In this document: positions 4,842-7,717 of the stretch, one piece after another | Numbering within the stretch: position 1 is the stretch's first letter | How the letters are laid out: each line of letters begins with the position of its first letter | Assembly (NCBI GenBank): GCA_030603485.1 | Contig: JAUVXS010000083.1 | Span: forward strand, 1 to 7,717 | Length of the DNA: 7,717 nt | Direction: 5' to 3' | DNA from: Dehalococcoidia bacterium | GTDB taxonomy: Bacteria > Chloroflexota > Dehalococcoidia > GIF9 > AB-539-J10 | The notes under the pieces: model-generated | What the model was told of the DNA's origin: nothing | Seen by the model: only the letters and a program-made list of their open reading frames with translations | The model's database searches: none | Made by a program: the position numbers and the translations under genes

Positions 4842-6092
4842 TTATGTTACTTTCAGATAAGGCTCTAATACTTCAGGGATTAACACTGTGCCGTCAGCCT
4901 GCTGATAGTTTTCCAGCACAGCGATAAGGACTCGTGGTAGAGCCAATCCCGAGCCATTGAGGGTGTGAACTAGCTGCGGTTTGGCGCCAGGCTCAGGGCG
5001 GTAGCGGATATTCGCTCGCCTCGCCTGAAAGTCACTGCAACTGCTGCAAGAACTGACCTCGAGCCATTCATCACAGCCAGGAGCCCACATTTCAATATCA
5101 TATGTTTTGCAGGCGGCAAAGCCGAGGTCTCCGGTACATAATTGCACCACGCGGTGAGGTATGTCCAGCTTCCGACATATGTCCTCAGCGTCAGCTACCA
5201 GTTTTTCCAGTTCTTCGTCAGAACTCTCCGGGTCGGTGACCCTGTAGAGTTCCACTTTGTCAAATTGGTGCCCCCGCTTAATGCCCCTGGTGTCCGTGCC
5301 GGCAGCCATCTTCTCTCGACGGAAACAAGGGGTATAGGCAACGTAATGAAGGGGCAAGCTATCGGCACTTAATATTTCGTCACGGTGCAGGTTAGTCAAC
5401 GGTACCTCCGCCGTGGGTATAAACCAGAAGTCATCTTCTTCATCGTGATATAGATTATCGCCGAACCTGGGTAAATTTCCTGAGCCGACCATACACTCTC
5501 GCTTTACCATAAAAGGAGGGTAGATTTCGTTATAGCTATGCTCGTTTACATGGACATCGAGCATAAATGAGATAAGCGCTCGTTGGAGGCGTGCCCCCAG
5601 CCCTTTGAGAACATAAAACCTGGTACCTGAGAGCTTCACACCCCGTTGGAAATCTATTATGCCCAGTCTTTCCCCCAGTTCCCAGTGAGGTAACGGCTTG
5701 AAGGAAAATTCCCCTGGCTTGCCCCAGGTACGCACTACCACATTATCATCCTCGCCCCGCCCCAAGGGCACGCTGGGGTGGGGGATGTTGGGTAACTCCA
5801 GTAGCAAGGAATCAAGGTTAGCCTTAGCTTCTCTGATCTGCTGCTGCAAGGAAGACACTTGCTCTCCCAATTGACGCATCTGGGCGATGAACTGAGGTGG
5901 TTTTTCCTTGCTCTTGCCCAGTTGTTTGCTTGCCTCGTTATGTGTGGCACGGAGTTCCTCCGTTTGACGGAGCAAGCTGCGATAAAGCCCGTCAATCTCA
6001 AGGATACCATCGAGTGCAAAGTTATCGCCTCTTTTCTCCAAAGCCTGGCGAACAAGTTCAGAGTTTTCACGAATAAGCTTAATATCAAGCAT
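4842..6092 (-). CDS. serS: Seryl-tRNA synthetase
   Basis: SerS activates serine with ATP and charges tRNA-Ser and tRNA-Sec in the cytosol. The 416-residue protein is close to family length and complete. The N-terminal 100 residues form the helical arm (LYRSLLRQTEELRATHNEASKQ and QLGEQVSSLQQQIREAKANL), a long antiparallel coiled coil that contacts the long variable arm of tRNA-Ser. The class II catalytic core follows: TAEVPLTN (227-234), motif 2 FRREKMAAGTDTRGIKRGHQFDKVEL (257-282), EVSSCSSCSDFQARRANIRYR (345-365) and motif 3 LNGSGLALPRVLIAVLENYQ (378-397). The ATG at 6092 gives the canonical MLDIKLIREN opening, with AAGGA 4 bases upstream. It starts 17 bases after lysS ends, so the two are almost certainly one transcript. 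No T-box or other leader lies in the short gap. Confidence 0.97.
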   Translation of the reverse strand: MLDIKLIRENSELVRQALEKRGDNFALDGILEIDGLYRSLLRQTEELRATHNEASKQLGKSKEKPPQFIAQMRQLGEQVSSLQQQIREAKANLDSLLLELPNIPHPSVPLGRGEDDNVVVRTWGKPGEFSFKPLPHWELGERLGIIDFQRGVKLSGTRFYVLKGLGARLQRALISFMLDVHVNEHSYNEIYPPFMVKRECMVGSGNLPRFGDNLYHDEEDDFWFIPTAEVPLTNLHRDEILSADSLPLHYVAYTPCFRREKMAAGTDTRGIKRGHQFDKVELYRVTDPESSDEELEKLVADAEDICRKLDIPHRVVQLCTGDLGFAACKTYDIEMWAPGCDEWLEVSSCSSCSDFQARRANIRYRPEPGAKPQLVHTLNGSGLALPRVLIAVLENYQQADGTVLIPEVLEPYLKVT

Positions 6093-6094
6093 TG

Positions 6095-6113
6095 GTTCCT
6101 TCGCTTCGCTCAG
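6095..6113 (-). repeat. Intergenic repeat element, copy C, joining lysS and serS
   Basis: On the minus strand CTGAGCGAAGCGAAGGAAC runs across the 17-bp junction. It fits the CTGARC...GAAG pattern of the other copies, ending GGAAC in place of RATC. Its TGA (6110-6112) is the lysS stop codon and its AAGGA (6097-6101) is the serS ribosome-binding site, 4 bases before the ATG. Being only 19 bases, it could be coincidence rather than a true copy. Confidence 0.45.
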
Positions 6114-7582
6114 AGCTCGGGCTTTGTCTTCAGTTGGGGGAAAAGTATCACTTCTCGAATAGACTGCTGATTTGTAAGCAGCATCACCAGGCGGTCAATA
6201 CCCATCCCCAGACCACCAGTAGGTGGCATACCATATTCCAAAGCCTGAAGAAAATCTTCATCGGCTATTTCTACTTCCTCATGGGCAACCTGTTCTTTTA
6301 GCTGCTGGCGGAATCTCTCCCTTTGCTCCAGGGGGTCATTGAGCTCAGTGAAGGCATTGGCAGTTTCCATACCAGCCACAAATCCCTCAAATCTTTCTAC
6401 CAACCGGTCGTTACCTCGCTTCCTCTTGGCCAGAGGCGACATTTCCACAGGGTAATCCAGAAGGAAAGTTGGCTGAACAAGGTTTGGCTCAACGAAAGTG
6501 GAAATCAATTCATCTATCAGCCTGCCCCTCCCTTTAGTTGGATCAACATCCATGTCCAGCTCCGCCATCCGTGTCCTCAGTGAAGCAGCATCGGGATAAT
6601 CTTCAAAATCAATGCCACAGTATTCTTTTATTGCCCCACAAAGGTAAAGCCTTTGCCAGGGAAGACTAAAGTCAATGGTGTTACCATTGTAAGTAAGCTT
6701 GGTACCGCCTAAAACATCTCGAGCTACATAAGAAAACATCTCCTCAACCAGTCTCATCATGTCATTGTAATCGCTATAAGCTTGATAGCACTCAAGCAAG
6801 GTGAATTCCGGGTTATGTCTAACAGAAATGCCTTCATTGCGAAAGGCGTGCCCCATCTCATAAACTTTGTCAAAGCCGCCTACCACCAGTCTCTTGAGGT
6901 GGAGCTCCAGGGCAATTCGCAAATAGAGGTCTTCATCAAGGGCATGATGATGGGTTATAAAGGGGCGTGCCGGTGCTCCGCCGGCTTGAGGCTGAAGCAC
7001 CGGAGTTTCTACCTCCATAAACCCTTGCTTATCAAGAAAACTTCTTATAGCAGCGATAATCTTGCTACGCAAAACAAAAATGCTTTTACTCTCCTCGTTG
7101 GAAATAAGGTCGAGATATCTCTGCCGATAGCGTTTTTCTACGTCAGCCAGCCCATGCCACTTCTCTGGCAGCGGGCGAAGGGATTTACAAAGCATGGCGA
7201 AATCGGATACCCCCAGAGTGAGCTCCCCCGCTTTTGTCCGGAAAAGCTTCCCCTCCGCCCCGATAATGTCACCAATATCAATATCCTGAAGAAATTCGTA
7301 CCTCTCCCGGCCCAGAAGGTCGTAGCGCAAAGAAAACTGTATCTTCCCCGAGCTATCGCGAATATCAAGAAAGGACATCTTACCCATGGAACGCTTGGAC
7401 ATAATGCGGCCAGCCAGTGATATGTCCTGAGAGCTCTCCCCTTGCTGCTCAAAAAGAGTTATCGCTTCTCGAACAGTATGGCTGGGATGATAGGAATGAG
7501 GATAAGGGTCTATGTCGCGAGCCCGAATTCTGGTCAGGCTATCCAGTCGCTGTTCAGTTATGCGTTCTAATCTTGAGGTCAT
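6110..7582 (-). CDS. lysS: Lysyl-tRNA synthetase (class II)
   Basis: LysS charges tRNA-Lys with lysine in the cytosol using ATP. The 490-residue protein has the usual bacterial class II length. Residues about 53-130 form the OB-fold anticodon-binding domain (ISLAGRIMSKRSMGKMSFLDIRDSSGKIQF). KRYRQRYLDLI (150-160) marks entry to the catalytic domain. Motif 1 contains GFMEVETPVLQ (187-197), motif 2 is HAFRNEGISVRHNPEFTLLECYQAY (245-269), and motif 3 is GMGIDRLVMLLTNQQSIREVILFP (459-482). The ATG at 7582 gives the typical RLERITEQRLDSLTRIRARDIDPYP leader; a ribosome-binding site is weak (GGAG 17 bases upstream). It begins 9 bases after the DUF2007-like gene ends, so translation may be coupled. 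It is a partner in decoding to MnmA, which modifies tRNA-Lys, though the two are on opposite strands here. Confidence 0.97.
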   Translation of the reverse strand: MTSRLERITEQRLDSLTRIRARDIDPYPHSYHPSHTVREAITLFEQQGESSQDISLAGRIMSKRSMGKMSFLDIRDSSGKIQFSLRYDLLGRERYEFLQDIDIGDIIGAEGKLFRTKAGELTLGVSDFAMLCKSLRPLPEKWHGLADVEKRYRQRYLDLISNEESKSIFVLRSKIIAAIRSFLDKQGFMEVETPVLQPQAGGAPARPFITHHHALDEDLYLRIALELHLKRLVVGGFDKVYEMGHAFRNEGISVRHNPEFTLLECYQAYSDYNDMMRLVEEMFSYVARDVLGGTKLTYNGNTIDFSLPWQRLYLCGAIKEYCGIDFEDYPDAASLRTRMAELDMDVDPTKGRGRLIDELISTFVEPNLVQPTFLLDYPVEMSPLAKRKRGNDRLVERFEGFVAGMETANAFTELNDPLEQRERFRQQLKEQVAHEEVEIADEDFLQALEYGMPPTGGLGMGIDRLVMLLTNQQSIREVILFPQLKTKPEL

Positions 7583-7591
7583 CAGACTTTT

Positions 7592-7717
7592 TCACACCAC
7601 TCCCAAAATCTCCTTAGCTTCCTCTGCCAGATGCCCGGGCACCATTATCTTCACCTCACCTAACCCATCAACTGTAAGCCCGTAAACCAGACCAGCGCTC
7701 TCGTAGCTCAGGAGAAC
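7592..7717 (-). CDS. Small DUF2007-like protein, C-terminal part only
   Basis: The gene runs off the right edge; the last 41 residues are visible. They read SYESAGLVYGLTVDGLGEVKIMVPG and then HLAEEAKEILGVV. The pattern (residue run SAGL, a glycine-rich turn, an EVKIMVP strand, then an EEAKEIL helix) resembles DUF2007, a small family annotated as putative signal-transducing, but the fragment is too short to be certain. It ends 9 bases upstream of lysS and is likely in the same transcript, so the promoter for the lysS-serS unit should lie beyond the window. Confidence 0.5.
   Translation of the reverse strand, partial: VLLSYESAGLVYGLTVDGLGEVKIMVPGHLAEEAKEILGVV

Noticed and set aside
6093..6109. 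T-box or other leader before serS
   Set aside because: Only 17 bases separate lysS and serS, too short for a T-box; any leader would lie beyond the right edge.
6782..7420. 212-residue plus-strand open frame inside lysS
   Set aside because: It is a shadow of the lysS reading frame with no family features.
1..7717. A new defence, mobile or biosynthetic system
   Set aside because: All genes but two (DUF169 and the DUF2007-like fragment) belong to known housekeeping families; no transposase, phage, toxin-antitoxin or biosynthetic gene was recognised.

Overview
This window reads as an ordinary bacterial chromosome segment of roughly balanced GC, densely packed with housekeeping genes. The best guess for its source is a Chloroflexota bacterium, perhaps class Dehalococcoidia. 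That guess rests on a Ycf45/SpoIIIAA-like ATPase directly ahead of tmk, a DUF169 gene, a CxxC-type MnmA and the style of intergenic repeats. It is an inference with no phylogenetic marker behind it, so confidence is moderate to low.

Layout. The left half (1-3604) is on the plus strand. It holds the 3' end of an AAA ATPase/R3H-type protein gene, then tmk (thymidylate kinase, TTG start), mnmA (tRNA U34 2-thiolase), rnhB (ribonuclease HII) and a yraN-family gene (UPF0102 nuclease-like protein). The right half (3798-7717) is on the minus strand. Reading leftward from the window edge it holds the 3' end of a small DUF2007-like gene, lysS, serS and a separately started DUF169 gene. The two halves converge across a 193-bp non-coding stretch (3605-3797). 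A second non-coding stretch of 285 bp (4557-4841) separates the DUF169 gene from the end of serS.

How the genes fit together. Tmk makes dTDP for DNA synthesis, RNase HII removes ribonucleotides from DNA, and YraN-family genes commonly sit beside rnhB. MnmA thiolates the wobble uridine of tRNA-Lys, -Glu and -Gln, while LysS and SerS charge their tRNAs, so the segment is a mixture of nucleotide, DNA-repair and decoding functions. No coherent new pathway is apparent.

The most interesting signal lies in the gene junctions. Four of them contain copies of a short element of the form CTGARC - 4 to 11 variable bases - GAAGRATC (the last part degenerate in one copy). All four copies run in the direction of transcription of the adjacent gene. 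Two of them appear to supply the ribosome-binding site of the next gene (yraN and serS), and one of these also contains the lysS stop codon. Two other junction hairpins share the same geometry (8-bp pyrimidine/purine stem, 5-nt loop). I found no CRISPR array, transposase, tRNA, rRNA or recognisable riboswitch.
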